This document shows positions 1 to 8,957 of a stretch of 64,000 nucleotides of DNA, piece after piece (within the stretch, counting starts at the first letter, position 1; the number at the start of each line of letters is the position of its first letter). Below the pieces are notes generated by a model. The model did no database searches, was not told the DNA's origin, and worked only from the letters and a program-made list of their open reading frames with translations. The DNA lies in NCBI GenBank assembly GCA_018830285.1, contig JAHJSB010000023.1:1-64000 (forward strand), given 5' to 3'. Position numbers and translations under genes: made by a program. This stretch comes from Alphaproteobacteria bacterium. Its GTDB lineage: Bacteria; Pseudomonadota; Alphaproteobacteria; Caulobacterales; Hyphomonadaceae.

Positions 1-1470
1 AAATTGCAGCAACAGCTTGCCAATATCCGCACATGGACCTATGCGGCGCACCGGCCTGACTGGCTTGAAAACCCGTCCAGGTGGCAGGATCGCACGCGCG
101 AGATTGAAGACACCCTGTCAGATGCGCTACACATTGCCCTGACCGCACGGTTTGTGGATCGACGTACGACGGCCCTCTTGGCCAGCCTGAAGAAGGAAGA
201 CGCCCTCGTGACTGACCTGACGCCGGATGGCGACGTGACCGTAGAAGGCCATCTCGTCGGCCGCTTGAAGGGCCTCACCTTCGAGCCTGTGCTCGATGCC
301 CGCACGCTGGAAGGCAAGGCCGTGCGCGGCGCCGCGCTCGCCGCGATCCGCCCCATGCTGGTCGAACGCCTCGGCCAGATTGCCGGCGCGCCATCCGATG
401 CGTTCAGGCTAAACGATCAGGGCGACGTGGAATTCGGCGGCAACGTCATCGCCCGCCTTGCCCGGGGCCCGGACTGGATGAGCCCCGGCGTCGACCTTGT
501 CGGTGCCTCGGAAGTCGAACCATCAGACCGCGATGCTGCCCGGGCGCGCATTGCCGACTGGCTCGCTGCCGAGATGACCCGCATCCTGCCGACGCACTGG
601 AAGCTGCGCCACGAGAAAGCCGGCGACACGCTAGAAGGCCTCGCCCGGGGCCTCGCCTTCCGCATTCTCGAAAGCGGCGCCAGCGTCGACCTGCGCCAGG
701 ATGATCCCGGCGCCCGTCTCACGCCGGAACAACGCGAATCCCTCAAGGCCCTCGGCTTGCGCGCTGGCCGGGTTGCCGCCCATGCGCCTGACGCCCAGAA
801 ACCGGCTGCCCAGCGCCTGATCGCCATCCTGCGCGCCGTACAGGCCGGCTCGCCCTTCCCGCTCGCACCGGAAGGCGCGGGTTCTTTCCCGCTCGACGGC
901 ACATGGCCGGAAGAGGCGCTCGCCGCCAATGGCTATCTCCGCTTCGGCCGCCGCGCCGTGCGCGCTGACCTTGCCGAACGTTTGGGCTGGGAAATCGCCA
1001 AGCGCCGCAAGGACGCCGACAAGAACGCCTTCGCCATCCCGATCGACCTCGCCTCCGTCGTCTCCTGCCCGTCGGATGACTGGCCCGCCGTGCTGAAAGG
1101 CTTCGGCCTCGCGCCCGCCGAGAAGGACAAGGAGACTGAAGCCGTCCTGCTCTGGCGCTATGCCGCCCGCGCGCGGCCTGACGCGCGGCCTGCCACGCCG
1201 CGCGAGGACCGGCCCAAGGGTCGCCAGGGCAAGCCGGGAGAGCGTCCACCCCGCGTCAATGGCGGCGGCTCACGTCCGCCACGCGCGGACGCACCACGCC
1301 CTCGCCACACCCCTGCCGCCCGCAAGGTAGACCCCGACAGCCCCTTTGCCGCCCTCGCAGCGCTTCTGCCACCTGCCCCTCCGGCGCGGGACAAGCCCCG
1401 GCGCAAGCGCAAGCCGAAGGGTGGAGAGGGCAAGGCCACTCCAGCCTTCGCGTACACGCCTTTCCAGTGA
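1..1470 (+). CDS. ATP-dependent helicase (SUV3-like), C-terminal part, truncated by window start
   Basis: The reading frame is open from base 1, so the 489 residues seen are the C-terminal part of a larger protein whose motor domains lie outside the window. The visible part matches what I know of the C-terminal region of alphaproteobacterial helicases related to mitochondrial SUV3: a helical segment opening with LANIRTWTYAAHRPDWLENP, mixed alpha/beta stretches, then a basic, low-complexity tail (about residues 390-480) rich in Pro, Arg and Lys, typical of RNA-binding extensions. No Walker or DEAD motifs are visible because they would lie upstream. The stop overlaps the GTG start of the S4-domain gene (GTGA), which implies translational coupling. 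An RNA-remodelling role is inferred from the family only. Confidence 0.75.
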   Translation, partial: KLQQQLANIRTWTYAAHRPDWLENPSRWQDRTREIEDTLSDALHIALTARFVDRRTTALLASLKKEDALVTDLTPDGDVTVEGHLVGRLKGLTFEPVLDARTLEGKAVRGAALAAIRPMLVERLGQIAGAPSDAFRLNDQGDVEFGGNVIARLARGPDWMSPGVDLVGASEVEPSDRDAARARIADWLAAEMTRILPTHWKLRHEKAGDTLEGLARGLAFRILESGASVDLRQDDPGARLTPEQRESLKALGLRAGRVAAHAPDAQKPAAQRLIAILRAVQAGSPFPLAPEGAGSFPLDGTWPEEALAANGYLRFGRRAVRADLAERLGWEIAKRRKDADKNAFAIPIDLASVVSCPSDDWPAVLKGFGLAPAEKDKETEAVLLWRYAARARPDARPATPREDRPKGRQGKPGERPPRVNGGGSRPPRADAPRPRHTPAARKVDPDSPFAALAALLPPAPPARDKPRRKRKPKGGEGKATPAFAYTPFQ

Positions 1471-1754
1471 ACGCTCCGGAGGTTGTCAGGCTGGATATCT
1501 GGCTCTGGCGCGCGCGCTTTTTCCGCACCCGCACCCTCGCCACGGATCACCTCAAGGGCAAAGGCGCCCGCATCTCCCGCAGCGGCCAGACCCGCCGCAC
1601 CGACAAGCCGGGTGTGGCGATTTCCATAGGTGACATTGTGACTTTCGGCCGGGGAGAGCATATACGGACCGTGGAAATCCTCGACCTCGGTGAGCGCCGA
1701 GGTCCGGCAGAAGAAGCGCAGGCCCTGTACCGCCTGCTGGAGAACGACACATGA
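1467..1754 (+). CDS. S4 domain RNA-binding protein (Hsp15-like)
   Basis: A 95-residue protein that is essentially a single S4 RNA-binding domain: the N-terminus VRLDIWLWRARFFRTRTLA is the classic S4 helix-turn opening of Hsp15/YrfH-type proteins, followed by a basic strand region and a short acidic tail. Hsp15 in E. coli binds stalled 50S subunits carrying nascent chains; whether this homologue does the same is unknown. The start is GTG at 1467, overlapping the helicase stop. Its own stop overlaps the ATG of the next gene (ATGA). The three genes therefore look like one co-translated unit of RNA-related functions. Confidence 0.85.
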   Translation: MNAPEVVRLDIWLWRARFFRTRTLATDHLKGKGARISRSGQTRRTDKPGVAISIGDIVTFGRGEHIRTVEILDLGERRGPAEEAQALYRLLENDT

Positions 1755-2197
1755 TGAACGCGATCAAACGCATGTTTGCGCCCAAGACTCCCGCTTCGAA
1801 GGCCATGGAGCCACAGGTGGCTGCTGCCGCGCTGATGGTCGAGGCTGCGCTGATTGACGGCGTTTACGTCAATATCGAGAGCGACATGATCGCCGAAATC
1901 CTGCTCGAAGCCTTCGGATTCGATGCTGACCGGGCTGATGCCGTGCTGGCCGAAGGCGAGACGCTGGCCGAAGAAGCGGTCGATTCCTACCAGTTTACCC
2001 GCCACGTCAAGAAACTCGGCATGGCCGAGCGTGTTGCGATCATCGAGGGCCTGTATCGCGTCGCCCTGTCCGATGGCGAGAAGAGCCCGATCGAAGAGGC
2101 CTATATCCGGCAGGTCGCCTCGCTGCTCTATGTCGATGATGTGTCCCGCGCCGGGGCGCGCCAGCGCGCTGAAGCCCGGATTGCCGGAACGACCTGA
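1751..2197 (+). CDS. TerB-like (tellurite resistance family) protein
   Basis: A 148-residue acidic, mostly helical protein with TerB-type features: paired acidic helices such as ALIDGVYVNIESDMIAEILLEAFGF and VALSDGEKSPIEEAYIRQVASLL, the latter resembling the DG(E/K)-x-x-x-EE-x-x-I signature of the family. TerB-like domains bind metal and serve as accessory modules in stress or membrane systems; tellurite resistance itself should not be assumed. The start ATG overlaps the stop of the S4 gene; an ATG at 1754 is an alternative. It is the last gene of the overlapping trio. Confidence 0.75.
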   Translation: MMNAIKRMFAPKTPASKAMEPQVAAAALMVEAALIDGVYVNIESDMIAEILLEAFGFDADRADAVLAEGETLAEEAVDSYQFTRHVKKLGMAERVAIIEGLYRVALSDGEKSPIEEAYIRQVASLLYVDDVSRAGARQRAEARIAGTT

Positions 2198-2236
2198 CCT
2201 GTCCTAAACGCACGGCGCAGCTTGTCTCATTGACAC

Positions 2237-2255
2237 ATGGCCGCCCCGAGGCCAT
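2237..2255 (+). other. Short hairpin upstream of fdxA
   Basis: ATGGCC (2237-2242) and GGCCAT (2250-2255) form a perfect 6-bp stem with a 7-base loop in the gap between the TerB-like gene and fdxA. There is no U-run, so it is not a convincing terminator. It may shape the fdxA leader. Confidence 0.3.
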
Positions 2256-2294
2256 TTCGCCCGCTGCACACCTGTTCAAGAGGCCCTCCGTTTT

Positions 2295-2636
2295 ATGACC
2301 TATATCGTCGTCGATGCCTGCATCCGCTGCAAATACATGGATTGCGTCGAAGTCTGCCCGGTAGACTGCTTCTATGAGGGCGAAAACATGCTCGTCATCG
2401 ATCCCGATGAGTGCATTGATTGCGGTGTGTGCGAGCCCGAATGCCCGGTTGAGGCGATCAAGCCCGACACCGAGGATGACCCGGACGGCAAATGGCTGAA
2501 GCTGAACAGTGAATTCGCCAAGACCTGGCCGAACATTACCCGATTGAAAGAGCCGCCTGCGGATCGCGAAAAATTTGCGCAGGAAACGGGTAAATTGGAA
2601 AAATATTTCAGTCCTGCGCCCGGCACCGGCGACTGA
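2295..2636 (+). CDS. fdxA: Ferredoxin FdxA, 7Fe (3Fe-4S/4Fe-4S) type
   Basis: A 113-residue ferredoxin, the normal length for the FdxA family. Cysteines near the N-terminus ([14 protein letters not shown], about residues 9-22) and a second set ([12 protein letters not shown], about residues 39-50) provide ligands for one 3Fe-4S and one 4Fe-4S cluster. The C-terminal extension containing [10 protein letters not shown] and ending near KYFSP is characteristic of Azotobacter-type 7Fe ferredoxins. It is a soluble cytoplasmic low-potential electron carrier; its partners are not evident here. The next gene on the same strand is the CarD-type regulator, a pairing I recall as common in alphaproteobacteria. 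Confidence 0.95.
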   Translation: MTYIVVDACIRCKYMDCVEVCPVDCFYEGENMLVIDPDECIDCGVCEPECPVEAIKPDTEDDPDGKWLKLNSEFAKTWPNITRLKEPPADREKFAQETGKLEKYFSPAPGTGD

Positions 2637-2884
2637 GCCTGTGCGCAACGCCGTCTGCAACGGCCATTGCAGGGATCGCGAAAGGTTAACGAAGTTATTG
2701 ATTTCATTGGCGGCGCGCGCCCGGTCAATCTGCCGTACCCTGTTGTAAAACCTGCACGATTGTGATAGTCTTACGACTTGAGCAATAATTGAACCAGAGC
2801 TGAAAAGTCTCCTCTCAGGCCGTGATGTGCGGACTGGGCAAAGACTGATTGGCTCTGAATGCGTAGAAAAGGGCGATACACTTC

Positions 2885-3442
2885 ATGGCTAAAAAAGCAG
2901 ACACCGCAGCACTCGCATTCGGAGTTGGTCAGAGCGTCGTATATCCTGCGCATGGTGTAGGAAAGATTACCAGCGTTGAAAAACAGACCGTCGCTGGCAT
3001 GGAACTCGAAGTTTATGTCGTCGCATTCGACCAGGACAAGATGATCCTGCGCGTGCCGACCAATCGCGCCGAAGCCTCTGGCATGCGCGCGCTGGCCGGG
3101 TCCAAGCTGGTTGAGGACGCGCTGAAGACACTCGGCGGACGTGCCCGGGTCAAGCGCACCATGTGGTCGCGCCGCGCCCAGGAATACGAAGCCAAGATCA
3201 ATTCCGGCGACCTCATCTCCATTGCGGAAGTCGTTCGCGACCTGCACCGCGGTGAAGACCAGCCAGAGCAGTCCTATTCGGAGCGCCAGCTGTATGAAAG
3301 CGCGCTCGACCGGATGGCCCGTGAGCTGGCTGCCGTTGAGAGCATCGACAAGGCAACTGCCATGGAAAAGCTGGCAAAAGGCCTGGCCGCCAAGAAAAAA
3401 GTGGTTACGGCAGCGGCCGCTGCAGCTGCGGCTGCCGCATAG
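2885..3442 (+). CDS. cdnL: CarD/CdnL-type RNA polymerase-binding transcription regulator
   Basis: A 185-residue CarD_CdnL_TRCF family protein. The N-terminal RNAP-interacting domain is recognisable (FGVGQSVVYPAHGVGKI, about residues 14-30), followed by the helical C-terminal domain with the conserved segment containing MWSRRAQEYEAKINSGD. Family members bind the RNAP beta subunit and stabilise open complexes, often at rRNA promoters. It ends in a basic stretch and a ten-residue poly-alanine tail, which is unusual. A 248-base gap with no gene precedes it, and an intrinsic terminator follows closely. Confidence 0.92.
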   Translation: MAKKADTAALAFGVGQSVVYPAHGVGKITSVEKQTVAGMELEVYVVAFDQDKMILRVPTNRAEASGMRALAGSKLVEDALKTLGGRARVKRTMWSRRAQEYEAKINSGDLISIAEVVRDLHRGEDQPEQSYSERQLYESALDRMARELAAVESIDKATAMEKLAKGLAAKKKVVTAAAAAAAAAA

Positions 3443-3465
3443 CGACCACTTCTTCAGACAACAGG

Positions 3466-3498
3466 AAAAACCCCGCACCGAAAGGCGCGGGGTTTTTT
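3466..3498 (+). terminator. Intrinsic terminator after cdnL (possibly bidirectional)
   Basis: CCCCGC (3471-3476) pairs with GCGGGG (3487-3492), extended by CC/GG across one mismatch around a GAAA loop, followed by TTTTTT (3493-3498). Five A residues on the upstream side would give a U-run for the convergent acyl-CoA ligase transcript as well. Confidence 0.9.
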
Positions 3499-3509
3499 GT
3501 GCCTGAATT

Positions 3510-5078
3510 TCAACCGACCCGGCGCGTCTGTCCGGCCCAATAGGGTTCGCGCAGGTCCTTGCGCAGGATCTTGCCTGACGGATTACGGGGCAGGACGTCG
3601 ACGAAATCGACTGTTTTCGGGCATTTGTACCCGGCGATACGGTCCTTCGCCCAGGCAATGATGTCGTCAGCCGTTGGATGTTCGCCGGGCTTCGGAACGA
3701 CGATGGCCTTCACCGACTCGCCCCATTTCTCGTCCGGCACGCCGATCACCGCGACGTCGGCCACGCAGGGGTGCCCGAACACGGCGTTCTCGACCTCGGC
3801 CGGGTACACATTCTCGCCGCCGGACACGATCATGTCCTTCACCCGGTCATGGATGTAGAGAAAGCCGTCCTCGTCGAAATAGCCGGCATCGCCAGTGTAA
3901 AAGAAGCCGCCGCGGATGGCCTCTTCTGTGGCTTCGGGCCGGTTCCAGTAGCCCTTCATCACGAAGCCCGCCTTGATCGCGATCTCGCCGACCTCGCCCG
4001 TCGGCACCGGATTGCCCTCACTGTCGAGACAGCGCACGATGGCGCCCGGCCACGGTACGCCGCAGCTGCGCAGCTTGCCCCATGCCGGGTCATGCGCCTG
4101 CGGCGGCAAGTAGGTGCCCGCGCCAACGGTTTCGGTCAGGCCATAGAGCTGGTTGAACCCGGCATTCATGATCCGCTTGGCATCCAGCAGCAGGCTCTCG
4201 GCAATCGGTGAGGCGCCGTAGGAGACAAGCTTGAGCGAGGAGAAGTCTGTCGCCCCCACATCCTTGTGCTGCACCAGCATCATGATCACGGCGGGCACCC
4301 AGAAGGCATGTGCGATTCTATGCTCCGGGATCAGTTTCAGGATCGCGGTGGGGTCGATCTCGCGCAGCACGACGGTTTTCGCTCCCTGCGCGGCGGCCAG
4401 GACGCCGACATTCACCCCGGCGACATGGAAAAGCGGCATCGCGTTCATCACGGCTTCTCCCGCGGCATAGCTCGACCAGTCGAGCATGGCGGCTTGCCGG
4501 AAGAAGGCATTGTAGTTGGCATTGGTCAGCTGCACGCCCTTGGGCTTGCCGGTCGTGCCGGACGTGTAGAGCTGGATGACATCGTCATCGGCCAGAGCGG
4601 TCAGGCCCGGCGCCGTGGCGGGTTTGGAATTGCGCCAGCTTGGATAATAATCCCAGTCCTCGCGGTCGCCATCGATCGTGATGACACGCATCAGGTCAGG
4701 CAGGTAGTCCCGAATCTGGTCGATGATCGCATAGAATTCCTTGCCGACAAACAGGACCCTGGCCCGCGAATCGGCCAGGATGAACTGGATCTCGGGAGCA
4801 GCGAGGCGCGTGTTCACGCCGGTCATAACCGCCCGCGCCTTGGCGCAGCCGAACAGCATTTCGTAATAGGCGTCGGTATTCTTGGCGAGATAGGCAACCC
4901 GGTCGCCGGGTTCGACACCATGGCCGATCAGGCCGTTGGCGACCTGGTTCGACCGCGTCTCCAGTTCGCCGAAACTGGTGGACTGGCCTTCAAACCAGAA
5001 GGCGGTCTCACCGGCGCGCCGTTCGGCCTGCACCCGCGGAATATCAGCGATAAAAGGCATAGCCTGAACGTCAATCAT
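3510..5078 (-). CDS. Acyl-CoA synthetase / fatty-acid--CoA ligase (AMP-binding)
   Basis: A 522-residue ANL-superfamily adenylating enzyme. The P-loop-like motif YTSGTTGKPKG lies at residues 171-181, followed by the YGLTET motif, the hinge region containing YTGDAGYFDEDGFLYIHDRVKD, and the catalytic lysine segment PSGKILRKDLR near the C-terminus. Such enzymes activate a carboxylate as acyl-AMP and transfer it to CoA. The chain length or substrate cannot be read from sequence; medium/long-chain fatty acids are the default guess. It is a single gene on the minus strand, convergent with cdnL and divergent from proA. Confidence 0.9.
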   Translation of the reverse strand: MIDVQAMPFIADIPRVQAERRAGETAFWFEGQSTSFGELETRSNQVANGLIGHGVEPGDRVAYLAKNTDAYYEMLFGCAKARAVMTGVNTRLAAPEIQFILADSRARVLFVGKEFYAIIDQIRDYLPDLMRVITIDGDREDWDYYPSWRNSKPATAPGLTALADDDVIQLYTSGTTGKPKGVQLTNANYNAFFRQAAMLDWSSYAAGEAVMNAMPLFHVAGVNVGVLAAAQGAKTVVLREIDPTAILKLIPEHRIAHAFWVPAVIMMLVQHKDVGATDFSSLKLVSYGASPIAESLLLDAKRIMNAGFNQLYGLTETVGAGTYLPPQAHDPAWGKLRSCGVPWPGAIVRCLDSEGNPVPTGEVGEIAIKAGFVMKGYWNRPEATEEAIRGGFFYTGDAGYFDEDGFLYIHDRVKDMIVSGGENVYPAEVENAVFGHPCVADVAVIGVPDEKWGESVKAIVVPKPGEHPTADDIIAWAKDRIAGYKCPKTVDFVDVLPRNPSGKILRKDLREPYWAGQTRRVG

Positions 5079-5245
5079 GGTGTCCTCCCGTGTTTTTTGT
5101 CTCTGTCATGAACTTAGGGCTTTCTGCGCCAGAGTCAGCCAGCGAATGCGTGCAGGCGAAAGAACCGTGCTTCAACCCTGTTCCAGCTGCCCGCGCGCGC
5201 CATCCGGGGCTTGCAGCTGGCCAGTGTTTCCGGCACCACAGGCAC

Positions 5246-6532
5246 ATGACCGCACAAACTCAATCGTCCGATGCCGCCCTGACCGAAACAATGCTGGATA
5301 TGGGTGCTCGCGCCCGTGCCGCATCCCGCGCCCTGGGCCGACTTGGCCCCGATGATCGCACGCGTGGCCTGAAGGCCATTGCCGTTGCCATTCGGGCTGC
5401 CGCGCCGGCCATACTGGCGGCCAACAAGCAGGACATGGATGCGGCCCGGAAAAAGGGCCTCAGCGATGCCATGCTTGACCGCCTGGCCCTCGATGCGGCG
5501 CGTGTCGACGGCATCGCATCCGGCGTCGATGCGATTGCCGCCCTGCCTGATCCGCTTGGCCGGGAACTGGCACGCTGGCAGCAGCCGAACGGATTGGACT
5601 TTGCTCGCGTGGCCGTGCCGCTCGGCGTCATCGGAATCATCTATGAAAGCCGCCCGAATGTCACTGCAGATGCGGGCACGCTCTGCCTGCGCTCGGGCAA
5701 TGCAGCCATCCTGCGCTGCGGCTCGGAAAGCACGCATTCCTCGCACGCCCTCGTCGATGCCATGCGCGCCGCGCTCGAGGCCGAAGGCCTGCCAGCGGAT
5801 GCGATCCAGCTTGTCGGCACCACAGACCGCGCTGCTGTCGGCCAGATGTTGTCCGGCCTTGATGGCCAGGTCGATGTCATCGTGCCGCGCGGTGGCCGCA
5901 GCCTGGTCGAACGCGTGCAGAAGGATGCCCGCGTCCCGGTGATCGGCCACCTCGAAGGCCTGTGCCACATGTATGTCGATGGGGCCGCTGATCCGCAGAA
6001 GGCCGTAGACCTCGTGGTCAATGCCAAGATGCGCCGAACCGGTGTCTGCGGTTCGCTCGAAACGCTGCTGATTGATGCCGCCGTGGCCGACACCTTGTTG
6101 CCAAGGATTGCGTCTGCGCTTGTCGATGCTGGCTGCGAGCTTCGCGGCGATGCGCGTGCCCGCGTGATCGTGCCGGGCATGAAGACCGCGACCGAGGAAG
6201 ACTGGGGCACGGAATACCTGGCGCCAATTCTTGCAATCACCGTGGTCGATGGCCTCGACGGCGCCCTTGCGCACATTGAACGCTGGTCCTCGGGCCACAC
6301 GGATTCGATCGTCACCGAGGACAAGGATGTGGCCGAGCGCTTCCTCGCGCGGGTCGACAGCGCCATCGTGCTGCACAACGCATCCACCCAGTTTGCCGAT
6401 GGTGGCGAGTTCGGGTTCGGTGCCGAGATCGGCATCGCCACGGGGCGCATCCATGCGCGCGGACCTGTCGGCGCCGAACAGCTCACGATCTACAAATATG
6501 TCGTGAGAGGCACGGGGCAGACGCGTCCTTGA
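5246..6532 (+). CDS. proA: Glutamate-5-semialdehyde dehydrogenase (gamma-glutamyl phosphate reductase)
   Basis: A 428-residue ProA: NADPH-dependent reduction of gamma-glutamyl phosphate to glutamate semialdehyde, the second step of proline synthesis. The frame is open further upstream, but residues before MTAQTQS do not look like ProA, so the ATG at 5246 is chosen. The catalytic cysteine lies in RRTGVCGSLETLL, and the conserved GVIGIIYESRPNVT and HASTQFADGGEFGFGAEIGI-type segments are present. The stop overlaps the TTG start of nadD, and nadD overlaps the next gene, giving a three-gene coupled operon. proB is not adjacent. I see no proline-codon-rich leader upstream. Confidence 0.95.
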   Translation: MTAQTQSSDAALTETMLDMGARARAASRALGRLGPDDRTRGLKAIAVAIRAAAPAILAANKQDMDAARKKGLSDAMLDRLALDAARVDGIASGVDAIAALPDPLGRELARWQQPNGLDFARVAVPLGVIGIIYESRPNVTADAGTLCLRSGNAAILRCGSESTHSSHALVDAMRAALEAEGLPADAIQLVGTTDRAAVGQMLSGLDGQVDVIVPRGGRSLVERVQKDARVPVIGHLEGLCHMYVDGAADPQKAVDLVVNAKMRRTGVCGSLETLLIDAAVADTLLPRIASALVDAGCELRGDARARVIVPGMKTATEEDWGTEYLAPILAITVVDGLDGALAHIERWSSGHTDSIVTEDKDVAERFLARVDSAIVLHNASTQFADGGEFGFGAEIGIATGRIHARGPVGAEQLTIYKYVVRGTGQTRP

Positions 6533-7122
6533 CCCAGCTGGCGCTTCCGGGACCGACACGGGGCCTGCGCATCGGCCTGTTTGGCGGAAGCTTCAATCCG
6601 GCGCATTCCGGTCATCTTCACGTTGCCGAAACGGCGATGAAACGTCTCCAGCTCGACTGGGTCTGGTGGATCGTCGCACGCGGCAATCCGCTCAAGTCCG
6701 CGCATGGAGATTTTGAAACCCGCCTCGCCTCGGCCCGCGCGGTTGCACATAGTCCGCGCATGATCGCCACCGACATCGAGGCACGCCTCGGCCTGACCTA
6801 TACGTTCGACACGCTGGCCGCGATTGTCGCACGCGCCCCGGAGGCACACTTCGTCTGGCTCATGGGCGCGGACAATATGACCGGGTTTCATCACTGGCAG
6901 AACTGGCAGGGGATTGCCCATAGGCTGCCCATCGCGGTCATCGCGCGGCCGGGGGTCGGTCCGGGGGCGCGCAATTCACCTTTCGCGCGGCGGTTTGCAA
7001 AAAACCGGATTCCCTCCGCCGCCGCCCGCACCCTTGCCACCACCCCGCCACCTGCCTGGACCTACCTTGCCGCCCCCCTCGACCCCTCGTCCTCCACAGC
7101 TTTGCGCGCAGCCCGCCTATGA
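6529..7122 (+). CDS. nadD: Nicotinate-nucleotide adenylyltransferase
   Basis: A 197-residue NadD, which adenylates nicotinate mononucleotide in NAD synthesis. The nucleotidyltransferase signature GLFGGSFNPAHSGHLHVAE holds the (H/T)xGH motif, and the C-terminal SSTALR corresponds to the second family motif (ISSTxIR). The start appears to be TTG at 6529 within TTGA overlapping the proA stop; no better-placed ATG precedes the conserved core. proA-nadD adjacency is frequent in alphaproteobacteria. The last third is unusually rich in Ala and Pro codons, which probably reflects high GC rather than a special domain. Confidence 0.93.
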   Translation: MTQLALPGPTRGLRIGLFGGSFNPAHSGHLHVAETAMKRLQLDWVWWIVARGNPLKSAHGDFETRLASARAVAHSPRMIATDIEARLGLTYTFDTLAAIVARAPEAHFVWLMGADNMTGFHHWQNWQGIAHRLPIAVIARPGVGPGARNSPFARRFAKNRIPSAAARTLATTPPPAWTYLAAPLDPSSSTALRAARL

Positions 7123-7856
7123 GTCTCACGCCCACCGATATCGACCGTCACAAGCGCCATATCCTGCTCAAGGAAATCGGCGGCCCCGGGGTGCAGAAGC
7201 TGCGCGCGGCCTCGGTGTCGATCATCGGGGCAGGGGCTTTGGGCGGCCCCTGCGCGCTCTATCTTGCTGCCGCCGGGATCGGCCAGATCGAGATTTGGGA
7301 CGATGACCTGGTCGACCGTTCGAACCTGCAGCGGCAGATACAATTTGGCGAATCCGATATCGGCCTCCCGAAGGCCGAAATCCTGGCCGCCCGCCTCCAG
7401 GACGCGCACCCGGACTCGCATATCCGCTGGCACCAGCACCGCTGGAGCGAAAGCCATCCCCTGGCGGGCGAGATACTGGTCGACGCCTCCGACAATTACC
7501 CGACACGCTATGCCCTGAACGCCATCGCGCACGGTACTCACCGCCCCATGGTGCATGGCGCCGCCGCCGGCTGGACCGGGCAGGTCAGCGTCTTCGCGTC
7601 CGGCCTGCGGCCGGATGCACCCTGCTATCGCTGCTGGGTTCCCGAGACGCCGCCGGATGCCCAGGCCTGCGATGAAGTCGGGGTCGTCGGGGCGCTGACC
7701 GGGATCGTCGGCTCGTCCATGGCGCTGGAGGTCGTGAAGCTCGTGACCAGCGCCGGAGCGCCGCTGGCCGGCCGGCTTCTGCTGATAGACGGCCTCGCTG
7801 GTGTGCCAAGAGTGGTCGGGTTGAAAAAAGATGCGACCTGCAGGGATTGCAACTGA
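7119..7856 (+). CDS. ThiF/MoeB/HesA-family adenylyltransferase (E1-like)
   Basis: A 245-residue E1-like enzyme that would adenylate the C-terminal Gly of a ubiquitin-like sulfur carrier (ThiS or MoaD type). It has the nucleotide-binding GAGALGGPCALYLAAAGIG, the conserved DDDLVDRSNLQRQIQF with its Arg finger region, and two zinc-binding pairs (CYRCW near residue 170 and CRDC at the C-terminus). There is no rhodanese domain, as in ThiF/MoeB rather than MOCS3. Partner carriers are not encoded nearby, so thiamine and molybdopterin roles cannot be told apart. The ATG overlaps the nadD stop. Confidence 0.85.
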   Translation: MSLTPTDIDRHKRHILLKEIGGPGVQKLRAASVSIIGAGALGGPCALYLAAAGIGQIEIWDDDLVDRSNLQRQIQFGESDIGLPKAEILAARLQDAHPDSHIRWHQHRWSESHPLAGEILVDASDNYPTRYALNAIAHGTHRPMVHGAAAGWTGQVSVFASGLRPDAPCYRCWVPETPPDAQACDEVGVVGALTGIVGSSMALEVVKLVTSAGAPLAGRLLLIDGLAGVPRVVGLKKDATCRDCN

Positions 7857-7867
7857 TCCGACATCAA

Positions 7868-7896
7868 TTGACAGGCGGCGCCGGGTCGACCCTATT
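7868..7896 (+). promoter_or_regulatory. Possible promoter for the alpha/beta hydrolase gene
   Basis: TTGACA at 7868-7873 is a perfect -35 hexamer, followed after 17 bases by CCTATT as a weak -10. It lies 41 bases before the preferred start of the hydrolase gene. Only the hexamer and spacing support it. Confidence 0.35.
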
Positions 7897-7937
7897 GCGG
7901 CCTGAACATGAATCAGATCCGGGGAGGGACCTATTCA

Positions 7938-8942
7938 ATGCTGCGACGCCTGATGGCTATCTTTGTGACGGTTGCAATCATTCTGGGGGCGGGATGGTTC
8001 GTGATGCGCCGGTCGGACATCGGCTATGACCGGCTGGAATCCATGTATGCCAACACCGACAGCTGGTTTATGCCGATGGGTGGGGACATGCGGGTCCATT
8101 ACCGGGATCTCGGCCCGCGCAACGCGCCCGTCCTGGTCCTGGTGCACGGTTTCTCGGCCTCGCTGCACACATGGGAGCCCTGGGTCCAGGGATTGCGCAA
8201 GGACTATCGCGTCGTGTCGCTCGACCTGCCGGGCCACGGCCTGTCGCGCTGCCTCGATGTCTCGGAGACGGGCATCCCCCAGTTCGTCGACACGATTGAC
8301 CATGTGACGCGGGAACTCGGCATCGCGCACTTCACGCTCGTCGGCAGCTCGATGGGTGGCCACACCGCCTGGAACTATGCGCTGGCCCACCCGGACAGGC
8401 TCGACGGCCTGGTCCTGGTCGATGCGTCCGGCTGGCCGAAATCCGAGGAAGAGGCCGACGCGTCGCCCCTCGTCTTCAAGCTGCTGGCCAATCCGCTCGC
8501 GCGCAGCGTGATGAAGGATCTCGACATGACGGGCATGATCCGGGGCGGGCTCGAGGACAGTTTTGTCGACCAGGCCCTGGTGACCGAAGAAATGGTCCAG
8601 CGCTATGCCGCGCTTGGCCGGGCGCCCTGCCATCGCGAAGCCATCCTCAACCTGATGACAGGCCGGAACGGGAGAACCGAAGCGAACGCGGGGGCTCTTG
8701 CAGCGATCACTGTCCCGACCCTGATCCTGCAAGGCGAGCAAGACAATCTCGTTCCGGCATCCCATGCAGAGAAGTTCAATGAGGCCATCGCGGGCTCAAC
8801 GCTGAAACTCTATGCCAATGTTGGCCACCTGCCTCAGGAAGAGGCGACGGACCAGTCGCTCGCCGATATGCGATATTTCCTCGAAACGCAGGTCTATGCG
8901 CCAGCCGAGCCACCTGAAGAGGACGAGGCCGGGGTCAACTGA
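7938..8942 (+). CDS. Membrane-anchored alpha/beta hydrolase
   Basis: A 334-residue alpha/beta-fold hydrolase with an N-terminal membrane anchor (LMAIFVTVAIILGAGWFVM). The oxyanion segment VLVHGFSASLHTWEPW, the nucleophile elbow GSSMGGHTAW (Ser in GxSxG), an acid near LILQGEQDNLVP and a His in NVGHLPQEE form the expected triad. The ATG at 7938 is preferred over 7908 because GGGGAGGG lies about nine bases before it and it begins the hydrophobic anchor. The active site would face the periplasm if the anchor is an uncleaved signal. The substrate is unknown. It is convergent with sdhB, with only 15 bases between stops. Confidence 0.85.
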   Translation: MLRRLMAIFVTVAIILGAGWFVMRRSDIGYDRLESMYANTDSWFMPMGGDMRVHYRDLGPRNAPVLVLVHGFSASLHTWEPWVQGLRKDYRVVSLDLPGHGLSRCLDVSETGIPQFVDTIDHVTRELGIAHFTLVGSSMGGHTAWNYALAHPDRLDGLVLVDASGWPKSEEEADASPLVFKLLANPLARSVMKDLDMTGMIRGGLEDSFVDQALVTEEMVQRYAALGRAPCHREAILNLMTGRNGRTEANAGALAAITVPTLILQGEQDNLVPASHAEKFNEAIAGSTLKLYANVGHLPQEEATDQSLADMRYFLETQVYAPAEPPEEDEAGVN

Positions 8943-8957
8943 CCTCGGCATCTGCGA

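Noticed and set aside
2680-2700. CtrA binding site (TTAA-N7-TTAA) upstream of cdnL
   Set aside because: The half-site GTTAAC is present but the second TTAA is not at the right distance.
5090-5245. N-terminal extension of proA from an upstream start
   Set aside because: The extra 52 residues are not ProA-like; checked also for a proline-rich leader peptide and none was found.
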